NCBI GenBank assembly: GCA_026874595.1
Contig: CM049313.1
Location: 17,483,508 to 17,547,507 of the forward strand
Direction of reading: 5' to 3'
Length of the DNA: 64,000 bases
From: Sipunculus nudus
Lineage: Eukaryota > Annelida > Sipuncula > Golfingiida > Sipunculidae
Shown: in pieces, positions 1-11,637 of the stretch
Position numbering within the stretch: the first letter of the stretch is position 1
Layout: each line of letters begins with the position of its first letter
The notes under the pieces: generated by a model
What the model was told of the DNA's origin: nothing
Databases searched by the model: none
What the model saw: only the letters and a program-made list of their open reading frames with translations
Translations under genes and position numbers: made by a program

Positions 1-826
1 GCTGTACTTTGGAGTACCATAGCTAGAAGGATACGGGTAACAGAGACCTAATTTCAAGTTTCCATGGAGACATTTCATAGGTTTCTTACTGTGTCAAGAA
101 TGAAGATTCTAGGTCCAGTTGTTATGATTTGTTCCCTGTTAACAGATGTTCACATTTTTAAAGGTCTCAAAAATAGAGAAAACAATTCGTAAAGAACCGA
201 AAAATACAGGTGGCGCCACCAGTCTGCAGAAACTGATGAAACATCTCATGATCAATATGTATGCAAAAAATCATGACCATCAGTAATGTAGTTAATGAGA
301 TATTGAAGTTTTTGTATTAATTTTTTTACTATTCTGGGGGGGGGGGGGGTACTTTGGGGAGAATAAAGATTCTAGGTCCAGTCTTTACGATTTGTGCCTT
401 GTTAACAGATGTTCACATTTTTAAAGGTCTCAAAAATAGAGAAAAAAAATTCGTAAAAAATCGAAAAATATAGGTGGCGCCACCAGTCTGCAGGAACTAA
501 TGGAACATCTCATGATTAATATGTATGCAAAAAATCATGACCATCAGTGACGAGATATTGAAGTTTTTGTCTGAAAATTTTGACTATTCTGGGGGTACTT
601 TGGGGCCCCATAGCTCGAAGGATATGGGTAACAGAGACCTCATTTCTGGTTTCCAAGGAGATTTTTCATGGACCTCTCAGAATGTCAAGTTACAAGTATC
701 TAGGTCCAGCGGTTACGATTTGTGCCAGGTTAACGGAGGGACGGACGGACAGACGGACGGACGGACGGACGACGGACAAAGGGTGATCGCTATAGCTCAG
801 ATGACTTACAGTCAGCTGAGCTAAAA
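1..826 (+). repeat. Dispersed repeat, nested tandem partial copies
   Basis: Three partial units are stacked head to tail, at about 1-347, 348-597 and 592-826. They share the phrases TCTAGGTCCAG, TTAACAGATGTTCACATTTT, GGTGGCGCCACC and CAAAAAATCATGACCATCAG. The middle unit lacks the block beginning CCATAGCT. The last unit lacks the central block and ends in a GGAC tract followed by GATCGCTATAGCTCAG and CAGTCAGCTGAGC. The 12-base palindrome GGTGGCGCCACC is at 209-220 and 473-484. A diverged copy with the same order of landmarks lies at about 38001-38450. It looks like a non-autonomous mobile repeat that has undergone unequal exchange. The family is not identified. The 99-codon ORF over the last unit is a by-product of the GGAC repeat. 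Confidence 0.75.
735..777 (+). repeat. (GGAC)n microsatellite
   Basis: An imperfect GGAC tetranucleotide tract with one GACA interruption. It is embedded in the 3' part of the dispersed repeat, and the same position in the copy near 38.38 kb holds a decayed GAC-rich stretch. It is therefore part of the element rather than an independent expansion. Confidence 0.9.
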
Positions 827-1312
827 AATACGAAAGGCCAGAGCGGTTTAAATGTATTTTATTTTATGAATGTGTTTTGTTGTTAAAATAGTACATATAT
901 GAACAACTTAATTAATTTAAGTAATTATCACATATAAGTGCACTTATTCTGTTAAGTCACAGTTATGATATCGAAGCAAGAATATTCATTGGTTACCAGT
1001 TGGTCATTCATTAAATATTAATCCACGAAATAATAAATGGGACGTGTGACAGAACCGTCAGGTTAAATATATGTTTCCAAAGTGTTAAGTTCCAAGGATT
1101 TTGTTTTTATCATTAAAGGTAGCTTGATGCAATGAATAACATTTTCTTCAGACGCCAAACACATAGTTTGATTTTTAAAAGTAGTTTCTTCCATAAATTT
1201 TCACACAACGGTTCTTAATCTAGTTACAATTTTATTTTATTTTATGTTGAAATTTTGTCTTTTATTCGTTTACTCTTGTTGCCTAAAAAAAGCTTGGTCA
1301 TTTATTTGTACC
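827..1312. other. AT-rich intergenic DNA, no feature seen
   Basis: Very AT-rich, with stop codons in all frames and no recognisable repeat or motif. The short ORFs of this stretch show no domain, signal peptide or splice logic. Confidence 0.6.
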
Positions 1313-1698
1313 GCAACTTTAGAAAAGGAAACGGTCAAGGAACATAGATTGATCACAAGTCCCCTTATATCTGCCTCTGCTATTTCACTCGCATTCTAAA
1401 GATACGAACTATATAATATGATGCACAAACTATGAAAAGTTTATTTTTGGAATTTACATTTTCAAACATGTGTCATTTTGGGGTAAATTGAAAATATTAA
1501 CATTTTCATTGTCTTGTGATCATCAAACAACCTTGGTTAAATTAATCTTTAAAACCCAAATTAAAATGAATGCATTTTGGTTAGTTTACGTCATTCACTT
1601 ATGTTGTGTCTTTACGACAACTTTAGAAAAGGAAACGGTCAAGAAACTGATCACAGCACCCCTTATATCTGTCTATGCTATTTCACTCGCATTCTAAA
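1313..1698 (+). repeat. Direct duplication upstream of exon 1
   Basis: The segment 1313-1400 is repeated at 1618-1698, about 304 bases downstream, with scattered mismatches and a small deletion. Shared strings include CTTTAGAAAAGGAAACGGTC, CCCCTTATATCTG and TATTTCACTCGCATTCTAAA. The conservation falls in blocks without a consistent reading frame, so it is a DNA duplication rather than a duplicated exon. Confidence 0.7.
1401..1617 (+). repeat. Copy 1 of repeat flanking exon 1
   Basis: Shares with 2975-3140 the ordered phrases GATGCA..AA, TTTTCAAACATGT, TTTCGGGG-like/TTTTGGGG and ACGTCATTCACTTATGTTG, in the same orientation. With its partner it brackets the first exon of the peptide-precursor gene. 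Confidence 0.6.
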
Positions 1699-2540
1699 CC
1701 TTTTAGTTTTCTTTATAAAGGACATGCTGTTTGATATATCCTTTACTGGATTATGTTCTTCAATATGTAAACTGATTTGTGAAAATATCAGTATAATTTG
1801 TCAGGACGAAGCACTTTACGATGCAATTGGACTAAAACCATCAAAGGAGCTATGAACTTTTATTTCATTTGTAGACTATTTTCATTTAAAAGATAAAAAA
1901 CGACAAATGTACAAATGTGGCGCGGCTAAGGTGATGGTCACTGCAGTTTGGGAAAAGGTTCACTCAATTAGGCATGTATTATTTCAATTTTTGGTCTGGT
2001 TAACACTAAATCAACAAAAAACAGACATGGATATAATACTAACATTAATAAGAAATACTAAGATTAATAAGAAATCTATTTGAACAGAATATTATAAACT
2101 TAGCTAATACATTTATTTTGGTAGAAAATTAGATATAAGTGAATATGTTAAATTACTACAAACAACGGTCACCGATATAAATTCTAAAAAAAAAATAAAT
2201 ATCAATTTAATATCTAATTAAATATTTCTTACTTGGAAACTTAAATCAATTTGGTAGTGATCCACTAAATTAACTTTTCTGTATGCTTTTACTTCAGTGG
2301 GCGTTTGTTTTGTGACGGTCGATATCTCCGTTTGGGTAAGTGAACTAATTTGTATCGGGTTTTACTTCTCGTTTGCTACAGATACAGGAGACGGGAACGT
2401 GCAAATTACGGGGAATGGATTGCATGTATGTCTAATTGATTGCGTATATATTCAGACAGCTGTGCCCACCTTTGCGGTTTTGCGGAGTATAACTGGTTGC
2501 TCATCATATCGACGGGGACAAGTAACATACTCTGATAGCG
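1699..2540. other. Upstream flank, nothing definite
   Basis: AT-rich to about 2280, then closer to 45-50% GC towards the first exon. The 83-codon ORF at 2297-2548 and the antisense one at 2406-2708 show no signal peptide, domain or splice site and are not called. Regulatory sequence of the downstream gene may lie here, but none can be assigned by eye. Confidence 0.4.
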
Positions 2541-2745
2541 AGGGCTGAGAGACCACGTGATCACGCTCCAGTACAAATACAGCAACAGTGGATAAATACG
2601 GCGGCAGTAGCAGAGAAACACAAGAGAACGGTACCAGCTCAAAACAGCCTCGTTTCCAGATTCACCAGTGCGTGCAGTTCCCGCGTCGCAGCAACGCTCG
2701 GTGTTCAATTTGCTTCATCCTACGGTTTAATTGTCGTTTTACAAG
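2541..2745 (+). promoter_or_regulatory. Candidate promoter and 5' UTR of peptide gene
   Basis: Base composition becomes more balanced just before the signal-peptide exon. An E-box in a longer palindromic context (CACGTGATCACG) lies at 2554-2565. A TATA-like GATAAATA is at 2591-2598, roughly 150 bases before the initiator ATG at 2746, which would put the transcription start near 2620-2630. This is inference; the leader could equally have upstream non-coding exons. Confidence 0.3.
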
Positions 2746-2890
2746 ATGCGTTGCACGTGCCTGTACGCCTTTGTAGTACTTCTCGGCCTGGCCCTTGTTA
2801 GAGTTGACTGCTTCCCATCTAAAAGATACTCGTCAGATGCTCAAGCCCTCAGAAGTTTACTGATGCAAATGGCATTGCAAGAGGCTGCAG
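2746..2890 (+). CDS. Secreted peptide precursor, exon 1 (signal peptide)
   Basis: First coding exon of a proposed gene joining 2746-2890, 41614-41697 and 44301-44413 (113 residues). The ATG at 2746 is followed by a textbook secretory signal: MRC, a hydrophobic core around FVVLLGLALV (residues 9-18) and likely cleavage near VDC-F (residue 22). A dibasic KR (26-27) then precedes a helix-forming segment containing DAQALRSLLMQMALQEAA. The exon ends in a consensus donor, CAG|GTAAGT, at 2890/2891, in phase 1. The upstream TTG in the same frame is not a plausible start. Signal peptide plus KR site plus amphipathic helix is the layout of a neuropeptide or hormone precursor, stored in secretory granules and cleaved by prohormone convertases. 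I do not recognise the family. LRSLL followed by MA-Q is mildly like the CRH/urocortin/DH44 core. Confidence 0.62.
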
Positions 2891-2974
2891 GTAAGTTACA
2901 GTTTCATAACATTCCAAGAAATATTGTTCCCTAGATATTGACCGCGCGCTGATAACAGAACTAGGAAATGTAAG

Positions 2975-3140
2975 AAAATATCGAGTCATATAACGTGATG
3001 CATAAAGAACACAAAAAAGTTCAGTATTGCAATTTGTATTTTCAAACATGTCTTTTCGGGGGCAAATATAAGTATCAAAATTAACTAAAATATTATTTTG
3101 GCGGGTTAACGTCATTCACTTATGTTGAGTCTTTTTTTGG
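2975..3140 (+). repeat. Copy 2 of repeat flanking exon 1
   Basis: Diverged same-orientation copy of 1401-1617, sharing ATTTTCAAACATGTC, TTGGCGGGTTAACG-like and ACGTCATTCACTTATGTTGA. It begins about 85 bases inside intron 1. Confidence 0.6.
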
Positions 3141-6030
3141 CTAAGAAACTACATCTGAAAAACATAAGTATAATCATACATGCCCTTTGATAAAGTGGTC
3201 AAGATTTTAAAATATTACAATATCGATATTTACCCCTAACATTGTAGCTAAATTTATTTTCTTTGTCACTGAATATGAGACTGCATATAAACCATGTAAA
3301 CTTATACTTGGGGTATCATGTAGAAAGGACAGCTAAGAATGGCATTTTTGAGAGATATATACATTCGGCTGATATACCTTACATATATACCTCACGGGTT
3401 AAAAGGGGGCACAAGGTGCGTGCTCCTCTTTGTTCGACATGAAAATCATGACAATAGAATAACATATGCTTCATAACGAAAAACAGCAATGGAAATGGTC
3501 TCGCACCGTTTTCTTTCTTATACTCCTGCATGCAAGAGTGACATAAAGCCAACCCGTACACGAGGCACACTTATTTGTTTGTGCTTGGGTGTTGAGCATC
3601 TGCATGTACATACATATCTATTTTGCGCACTGAATTGCTGAAAACCTGAACTCAGTTAAAAGTTTTATGAATTTGTTAAAGGGAATTAGGAAAAGATACT
3701 AATTATCAACTAGGTGGTCATTCTCAAAATATTACAGCGCTTTGCGGATTGGGGCGCGGTCATCCCCAGTATTCCTCCGGTTCCCACTTGGAAGATACGG
3801 GTCTACTGAACACCAAACAATCTTGGCAGATATTTCTCATCTCGGAGTACTCCCCTGTGTTTCCGTGCTTATATAAAAACTCTTTGACCTCGCAAAAATA
3901 ATATGGTCTGCCATTTTGCGTACATACTATACCCGGGTGTCACTAGCAATTCCGTAGTACATTGTGGGTTAATATGTATGTAACAGGATCGCGCCGTCAC
4001 AGAGAAATATGTATTTAATAATTTTTAGTTCCAATGATATTTTCTTTTAAATATTTAACGTTGCTTGATGAAATGATTAGCAAATTTGCAGACTCTACAG
4101 AGGGCTATGCATCTTGTAAACTACAATTTGATTCTACATCTTCTTTTATTATGTTACAGTTTGCTGATTGGAACAGCCATTCTTATCTAACGCCTTATAA
4201 ATAAATATATATTCCTGTACATATACGGTATAATTCTAAAAGATTATCCAGTCACCCATGACAGAAACAATTGCTGTTGTCAAAAGTGAGTTCCGCAATC
4301 TACCTGTCCCTTCTATATCCTGTCTTAAGTAGTCTGCTTTTTTTATTTTCTAATGTTTATTCTAATCTTTATTTTCTTTTTTTTTATCTTCTAGTGTTAT
4401 AAAGGGTATCCAAAGAGCGTCGACTGATACCAATTATTCATACTGTTACCTTGCCGATCTATCTATATTTTTATTTTTTAACCCCAGTTATGTTTTCACT
4501 AATAGACATGAGTAAACAGACTCAAAAGCGTGATACATTGAAACATGTGATCGGATGGGAAACATTTCTCAAATTACATTAACTCAAGGGTCGAGTTCTT
4601 TAGAAGTAGAAGAAATCAATAGACCGAGCAGCTTCTGGTGCTTTGCTTTGACAAGGTGTCACGTGATCACTTACCAGAAAGGTTATCCACTTTCTACCTA
4701 TCGGGTCACACTCTTCGTGATTAGGGATTGCATGGAACCGCTCTGCCTGAAGGGAACCCTCTCTAATCATTGGAACAATTACTGCATCGGACAATTACGA
4801 TAGTTGACAATTACCGCATGCTTTCATGACGATGAAGCCCGGAGGATTAGTGTACATGTGTGTATATGTGTTATACGCTAATGTCGATCGTCATATATAA
4901 TGTTGTTGCCATTTCACTATTCCATTTATGAAGAAAACACTAACTTTTAATTTTTTTTATGTAATCTGTAGCCTTTTTATTAACCTGTGGAACATCTACC
5001 GACATTAAAATTATATTTTGGGTATCTTCATTTTACAGCGATTTTCTATTTTGTAAACAAGTAGAAGCCACAGAATAATTGAAATGTTCCTATTTATAGA
5101 AGTCTATGTCACATAATTCATTGATCATTCTAATATTCTGAACTGCACAAAAGTCAAAATCGGTCAACAGGTAGTGGTAGTTATTTTCTGTTTGTAACAG
5201 AAACCAGACTGTGTCTCCTCGGAGACTCATTATTTGTCCCAAAGACAATTCTTTTGTTTAGGTTAACTGTACTTCCGGTGACGCCAAACATACAGCTAGA
5301 CGTCTGCAGACAATGGAAGACTTGATGTTCCAATAACACAAGGAAACTCCACTATGTATTTTTTTTTCGTTCAGTGAGAAATAAAGGGTATGCACCCATC
5401 CCTGCACTTTGTCGACTTAAAGTGTCTGGGAAGCAGAAATTACATGTGATCGAATGCCAAAATTATATCCAAATGTCCGATTATGCACAAACACGGTTAC
5501 AAATGTATGAATATTGAATCAATTTTCAGAAAGATATTATATCATGTTCACTCCTTTCCACTTCCCCCAAGCCAATTACGTGTCAGCTCTGCAGCCTAAT
5601 GATCTCGGTATACCAGCCGACCCCGCTATAATCCTCAATCCACCCCTCTATTTGTTCTAACAACTATTTTACAACTATTTACAGTTTACAATTGCATCAT
5701 CGTATTTTGTATATTTGATATACTCATCACTATTGTTGCGCAATATTTTCGCAAATATTTATATTTTCGATATATCACTCATTTGTTTATTTCATTTGTT
5801 TAACCGTTAAACTATCATACAGTACGATAAAAGTCACAAAGATCACTCTGTGAGAGAATGCTTTTCAAGTCTGCTTGAACATTAACACTGTATAGAGATA
5901 CAAAGTGACGGCACTATGACGTAATCTACTGGACTACTTAACAAAAGTGCTTCAAATAAGTCTACATTTTAAGAGCTAGCATTTTTGTGGAGATTCTAAA
6001 ATTTGAAAATTAGCTTCTGTTGATTGGAAC
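3141..6030. other. Intronic DNA, no feature seen
   Basis: Unique-looking AT-rich sequence with no repeat boundaries, no RNA gene and no exon with matching splice sites. Short ORFs at 3379-3570 (minus) and 4555-4803 (plus, overlapped by a minus frame) show no domain or signal sequence. Confidence 0.5.
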
Positions 6031-6382
6031 CAGTGATGAAATCGAGTCAACACTACCCGAGTCTCAAGTCCTCCTTCTGTGAGTCCAAGTCATTCGGACA
6101 CGAGTCCAATACCAAGTTCAACACAAATCTCCTTATTTAAAGAAATTTAAAAGCAAAATTTGGGATTATCGTGTGTATTTTACGTTAGTCTGCTTATGCT
6201 TTTTACTTAAATGTTTAATTGCATTAAACTCCCAATGCAGAGCTCAAGGTTGTTACATATACTGGTATTCGGACAGTTATTTGCACATGCGTAAACATCT
6301 GCTAGTAGGTGACTGATTTTTACTGGAGTCGAGATGGACTCGGCCTGATTTCTCGAGTCCGGACTCGAGTCCTGTATCACTG
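6031..6382 (+). mobile_element. MITE with ACTCGAGTC-rich ends
   Basis: A 352-bp element begins CAGTGATG and ends with the complementary CATC-like TATCACTG, giving inverted termini CAGTGAT. Both ends are dense in ACTCGAGTC and GAGTCC words, including the palindrome GGACTCGAGTCC at 6361-6372. The middle is AT-rich and non-coding. The flanking octamers ATTGGAAC and ACTAGTAC match at only five of eight positions, so a target duplication is possible but decayed. The termini suggest a hAT-like non-autonomous element. Confidence 0.55.
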
Positions 6383-7313
6383 ACTAGTACTATGTACAAT
6401 ATTGAACTAACCAATATGCGTCTTCACACTGCTATAGCGTTAGAACAAAGAACAGTATTACAACAATAGCTGTTTGAGACTATTTATTATGGATAATAAT
6501 AAAAAATAAACAGAAAAGAGAAATTCAAATGTTCTTTGTCTTAAGAAAACGTACAAGATCAATCACACTATAAGAATTAGTTAGAGAAATCCGAAATGAC
6601 AAGTTATAATTATTAATAGGTAATAAAACATGTTTCAATTTTTCTCCTTTTATAAAACAGTTAGTTTTATCTTACACAGATTTTTATGTTATACTGAAAA
6701 TTAATTGATGACAGAAAAGATTGTCTTTACGGCGTGCCTGACTGCTGCGGAAAAAATAGAGTGATTGATTCAGTTTGGATAAAATCTATAATGAACAGCG
6801 AAAAGTACCTGTAAATGGATAATATAACCTCAGTTACAGGAGTTCACGTGTCTGTTGATAGTTTTGCAATAACTTCCCCCGGCCAGCCATTCGAAGTTTA
6901 AATTGTACGATAACTTACGAAGAAGAGTTCCGTCTGTTTTTCAAGTGCAAATAATGTCCAGGAGGAATTCTGAAAGACATGCGCTGTCATTGCCGAGACA
7001 TGAAGACTCCCGTAGAACAGCCACAAGAAAACATTGGAATGATAGCTTATGCAGCATGACGGCAGGAGTATATATCTCTATATAACAGTCTGGATCTTTC
7101 ATTGCAGATCATGCTCTGAGGTTAACAACCCAGCGATGAGGGATTTACCTTGCCAGTTTATATTTGAAAGGGTTAACCAACTCTTGGCAGTCACCCCATC
7201 TATTTCCTGTCTTGAATAAATCATTCACTGCTTTCATTTGGATATTTCTCTTATTTTATACAACATACCACATGACTGTTAAAAACATATCGTATGTGAT
7301 CGCCATAAGCTGA
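6383..7313. other. Intronic DNA, no feature seen
   Basis: No repeat or exon recognised. The 60-codon ORF at 6903-7085 has no supporting features. Confidence 0.5.
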
Positions 7314-7334
7314 ACCCCCCCCCCCCCCCCCCCC
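7314..7334 (+). repeat. Poly-C tract
   Basis: An uninterrupted run of 21 C residues, one of several C-homopolymers on the plus strand of this otherwise AT-rich window. Confidence 0.95.
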
Positions 7335-7754
7335 GTGACTAGCAACTGAGCGATTATCGGAAAGCAGCTGTTGAGTGAACGACCTTGGGAATAAGGTCAA
7401 AGTAAAAAAAAATAATAAAAAATAAGGTACAAGTATGTAACCTAGGACTAATAGTGTGGCAAAATGTCAGCTTTTGAAAATCATCCATGGTTGACATCAA
7501 GTGCAAACAGGAAATGACTGAAAAAATGATGAAAGCGATGGTTTAACATCCAGATACCTAATTAGGTCCACCCAAAATTTATTTTTTACCCAAATATGAA
7601 AATAGAAATAAACTGATCAACCCCTAAAAGCCAACCTGTCCTTAGGAGGGAGGCTTAATTTAAGGGTCATCTGTAGATAAAACGATGACATCACGGTTAT
7701 AACCCTAGGTTCTTTTTAGATAAAGTTTCTTTTTCGTTTCCTTATCACAAATTC

Positions 7755-7762
7755 TGACGTCA
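7755..7762. promoter_or_regulatory. Perfect CRE octamer
   Basis: TGACGTCA, the palindromic binding site of CREB/ATF factors, in the context TTCTGACGTCACG. Function inside the intron is unproven. Confidence 0.3.
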
Positions 7763-8163
7763 CGAGCATGCACTTTTATATGGTACGTCTGCATATGAAG
7801 TTCATAGGTTAATAACGCTAAAATTTAATGTCATGTCACCTATCATTTTGTAAGGTGCAGAACTCCCCTTTCCTTTCCAATGATATAGCAGGCATCATAT
7901 TAGGTATAATTCACAGTCTGTCTGTATACGCGAACTGGCTGTCAGTACAATAACATAGGCAGCTCCAATAACGTTCAGCCTATCGGCCTTTTCTAAATAC
8001 ATGCTTGGACGCGGAATACAAGCTAGTTCACCTAGTGCTTATTGAGACATTACAAGATTGCTGTGTCTTATTAAAATAAAAAATCGTTTATCACCTATCT
8101 GTACTCGTGATCTCATTGTCTGGTATAGATCGGTACGACATGTTACATTTTAAGTCATCAAAC

Positions 8164-8171
8164 TGACGTCA
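8164..8171. promoter_or_regulatory. Perfect CRE octamer
   Basis: TGACGTCA in the context AAACTGACGTCAATTC, about 400 bases after the site at 7755. Function is unproven. Confidence 0.3.
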
Positions 8172-10535
8172 ATTCAGTTATTTATTCTCGGTAGGTGCTT
8201 CAAGGCAGAATACGGGTGCCTCCTTTCAATTATACAAGGAATATACATCAATACCTTCAACACTAGAGAATGTTCCCCCCAAAACACTCCGGGTAAAACA
8301 TTCCATTTATAGAGTCATCCCCAATCGTTAATAGTGTCCGTTCGTCTTAACAAAACGTTGCTTTTGAAAAATCAATTGAAATGAGTTAATGTTTGTTGAA
8401 ATGACAACTTTATTAACACTAGATTGATGATACTATACGCCCACGTGTACTACACCTAACGACCACGCACTTGGCTGCAACAGATTAGATTGTAGTATAC
8501 GTCATCAGTAAGTCTTCGGTACCTAGTCATCAGCAAGAAAAGGTGCTGTGTGAGTCATTGTTATTTAGCCATGACACACAGTCGTTTAAACTCACAGCTG
8601 ATGTATATTTGCCCTCTTGAAATTTATTATTTGTGCCCTCTTAGTTAAGATAACACCATATTGGAAATATGGGCTCCGAGTTCTTTGTAAACTGGTTCCC
8701 TGGTGTTCGAGTTCAGGAGAATAATGTTACACTTTTATATATTATATATAATAATTTTATAGACCACAATATTATGTGGCTAATGTTAATAATTATAATG
8801 AAATATATCATCTGACATTATTAACAGAACATGAAGAATAAAAATTTCAAGTATAGTAAAATAATAAAATATTATAAATAAAATCAAACAGGAGTTTGGT
8901 CGCCTGAATATACTATTCTAAAAGTCAAAAGGATCATTAAATCAATAATAATAAAAGGTTATAGACTTTAAAGTTAGAATGAAAGAAAACTATTTAAGTG
9001 TTAAAAAGGAGTTGATTGAGTTTGTGGCTTGGTTTCTTAGTTGGTTTTCTGAACATGCGATGGTATAAGGACCCAGATGTTAAACTTCTTAGCCACCAAT
9101 CGTTGGAAAATGTTACGAACAATAAATGAATTATTGAAGTCGTTTTTCTTAAGCTTAATAATTATTTGCGCTTCTGGATAGGGCACCAGAAGGCAAACAT
9201 TGATATACTTTATAATTCCAAATAATGAGGTGTTTAAGAAAATGATCGCAGAAGCCAAAATACAGTAAAATTTTATGTGCATGCATGGGTAATGTATTTA
9301 GAACACAGCATGCCAAAGGTGTCCCAGGATTCCAATTTATTTTAGACACCAAATCTAAAAAGTTTGGAAGTTTGGAAATATTGATAAGGACGGAACGCCA
9401 AATTCCTTATTTTTTATTCCAAGGGCCCTGTCTTCTTTTTGGAAGGGTTTAGTGCCCTGACATACTTGGTTTATAACTTGAGCGTGGGTTGTGGCCAGGG
9501 TACTTCAAGAAGAATTGTGTGGCTGAAAACCCCATACATTCCTACTCATGTATTCTTTATTAATGATAATGAGATTATTATCTCGTGACTAGCATGGTAT
9601 ATAATTCAGGATATATCTCGGTAATTTCCGCTTCGTCTGAGCATATTTGTGAACATATTGCACAATTTTATCAACATGGGATCAACTAGATATCATTTAT
9701 ATTTGTGTAAGCACAATTTGGATCACACCTAACATGTCAAAGTCTAGACTGTTAAATGACACATAGCAGATTATATGATTTAGTGTCATTGCTTGCCAGT
9801 ATATTTCCACTGCCTGTTGATAAAGCAGGAAATTTAAAGAGACGTCGACTTCCGCCAGAACAATCTTGTATTTACAGATGAGTCATTATAGGAATCTAGC
9901 TTCGTATTGTCTTGATCAATGTCTGTCTGTTGCCCTATCTGTCTTTGTGTTTGGATTCAGGCCTATATTCCCCAGTATATATATATATATTCAAAGGTAT
10001 CTATATCCATGGGTTTTCCAAAAATCCATATTGCCTATTTGCTATTACATTTCACTAACATCCGTTGACTTCAAAAAAATAAAGATAATAAAAGTTGTTC
10101 GTGTTTGTGACAATCTTGAGCTCCAAATCTGGAGTTTATTCACAGGGGGAAAAACAAAGTGTATATTCAGGAAGAATTAAGCTGTTCTGTACTTTTCATA
10201 GTAAAATGTATTTCTTAAAATTATTCTGGAGTGTTACTATTCAGTGAATATAAGGGGATATCATACCTTTCCCTTCTTTCAAAAATACTATTTGCTCAAC
10301 TTATAGATGTTAAAAATATTTTTCATATTAATATTAGATACCTATCTGGGGAACATAGGTACCGAGGAAAACAGGTACGCTCTCGTCTCTTTGAGATCCA
10401 GTCGGTTCCTGTGTTTTAGTGTCGTCGGAAAAAAAACTCTGAAATGCATCCGTGAATTGAAAGTGAGAGACCGGTCTAGAGCCACGGAAGAATATAATAT
10501 ATTTTTTTAATATTTATTCAGATTCAGAAGGGGTG

Positions 10536-10830
10536 TGTTACAACCCATAATGTAATAACCGGCCCATAATGTAATAACGGCCAATATTGTAATAAAAACG
10601 ACCCATAATGTAATAATCATACCCTGCCCATATTGTAATAAAACTGGCCCATACTGTAATAACGGCCCATAATGTAATAAAAAACGGCCCATATTGTAAT
10701 AACGGCCCATATTGTAATAAAAACGACCCATATTGTAATAATCACACCCTACCCATATTGTAATAAAACGGGAAGTGGGAAAAACGACCCATATTGTAAT
10801 AACATATTTATATTGTAATACCATATGTTT
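10536..10830 (+). repeat. Left arm: tandem CCCATAATGTAATAA array
   Basis: About fifteen degenerate units of roughly 17-22 bases, alternating CCCATAATGTAATAA and CCCATATTGTAATAA with short GC-containing spacers. Inverted relative to 11437-11637. Confidence 0.85.
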
Positions 10831-10983
10831 AAGCTCAAGAATGACAGGGCACACGCTTAGTGTCATTTACATAATATCCTGCCCCCTCCCATACCCTCTC
10901 CATGAACCTGTTACTAACCTTAATGAAACCATGGTTCACAATTGAATAAAAAAAATCATATTTTCATACACTAACATATAACG

Positions 10984-10985
<2 letters not shown>

Positions 10986-11014
<29 letters not shown>

Positions 11015-11069
11015 TAATAATAATAATTATTATTATTATTATTATTTTAATAATAATAATATATATATA

Positions 11070-11133
<64 letters not shown>

Positions 11134-11141
11134 CACGTATA
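10986..11141. repeat. (AAT)n / (AT)n compound microsatellite
   Basis: ATA trinucleotide repeats that switch to TTA repeats, making the region partly self-complementary, then about 80 bases of (AT)n. It forms the apex of the foldback element. Confidence 0.95.
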
Positions 11142-11180
11142 AATAACAGTTTTCATAGTACCCATGTATGCATATTAGCG

Positions 11181-11191
11181 CCCCCCCCCCC
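11181..11191 (+). repeat. Poly-C tract
   Basis: Eleven consecutive C residues inside the foldback element. Confidence 0.9.
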
Positions 11192-11436
11192 TACAACTTT
11201 CGAATTTCTAGATCCGCCACTAATCATGGCCCCCTGCCCTCCCTCAAACCTGGTTACGCCCCTGAATCTGCCCGCTCTGCGCCCTATGCTCTACCTCTAG
11301 AACACAGAAACCGGCATTTTCAAAACCAGTGGTTTTTCATACTTGTATGTTCACCTACACATTCGTGTCACGAGAAGTCAATATTTGAATTGTCTAAGTT
11401 AATTTGCATGAACTTTGATTTATAAAATTATTGGCC

Positions 11437-11637
11437 GTTTTACCCACCTTCGATTTTATTACAATATGGGCCGTTTTACCCACTTTCGATTTTATTACAA
11501 TATGGGCAGGGTATAGTTATTACAATATGGGCCGTTTTTTATTACATTATGGGCTATTATTACATTATGGGTCGTTTTTATTACAATATGGGCCGTTATT
11601 ACATTATGGGCCAGTTATTACATTATGGGTCGTAACA
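11437..11637 (-). repeat. Right arm: inverted TTATTACATTATGGG array
   Basis: Complement of the left-arm units, ending CATTATGGGTCGTAACA. The outermost 50 bases pair with 10536-10590 with only a few mismatches. Confidence 0.85.

Larger units (their letters stand above)
7335..10530. other. Intronic DNA with two CRE palindromes
   Basis: Apart from perfect TGACGTCA sites at 7755 and 8164, nothing is recognised. The ORFs at 9037-9352 (minus) and 9866-10510 (plus) are AT-rich chance frames; one contains a short (AT)n run at about 9978-9990. Confidence 0.5.

Noticed and set aside
2406-2708. 100-codon minus ORF overlapping the 5' UTR
   Set aside because: No features of its own, and it overlaps the better-supported leader of the peptide gene.
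10507-10866. 119-codon minus-strand ORF
   Set aside because: It is the translation of the tandem arm of the foldback element (YNMGR-type periodic protein) with no biological signal.
10971-11165. Low-complexity Tyr/Ile frame on the minus strand
   Set aside because: Direct by-product of (AT)n and (AAT)n microsatellites; the same applies to frames at 20861, 30338, 32020, 35561, 43711 and 45876.
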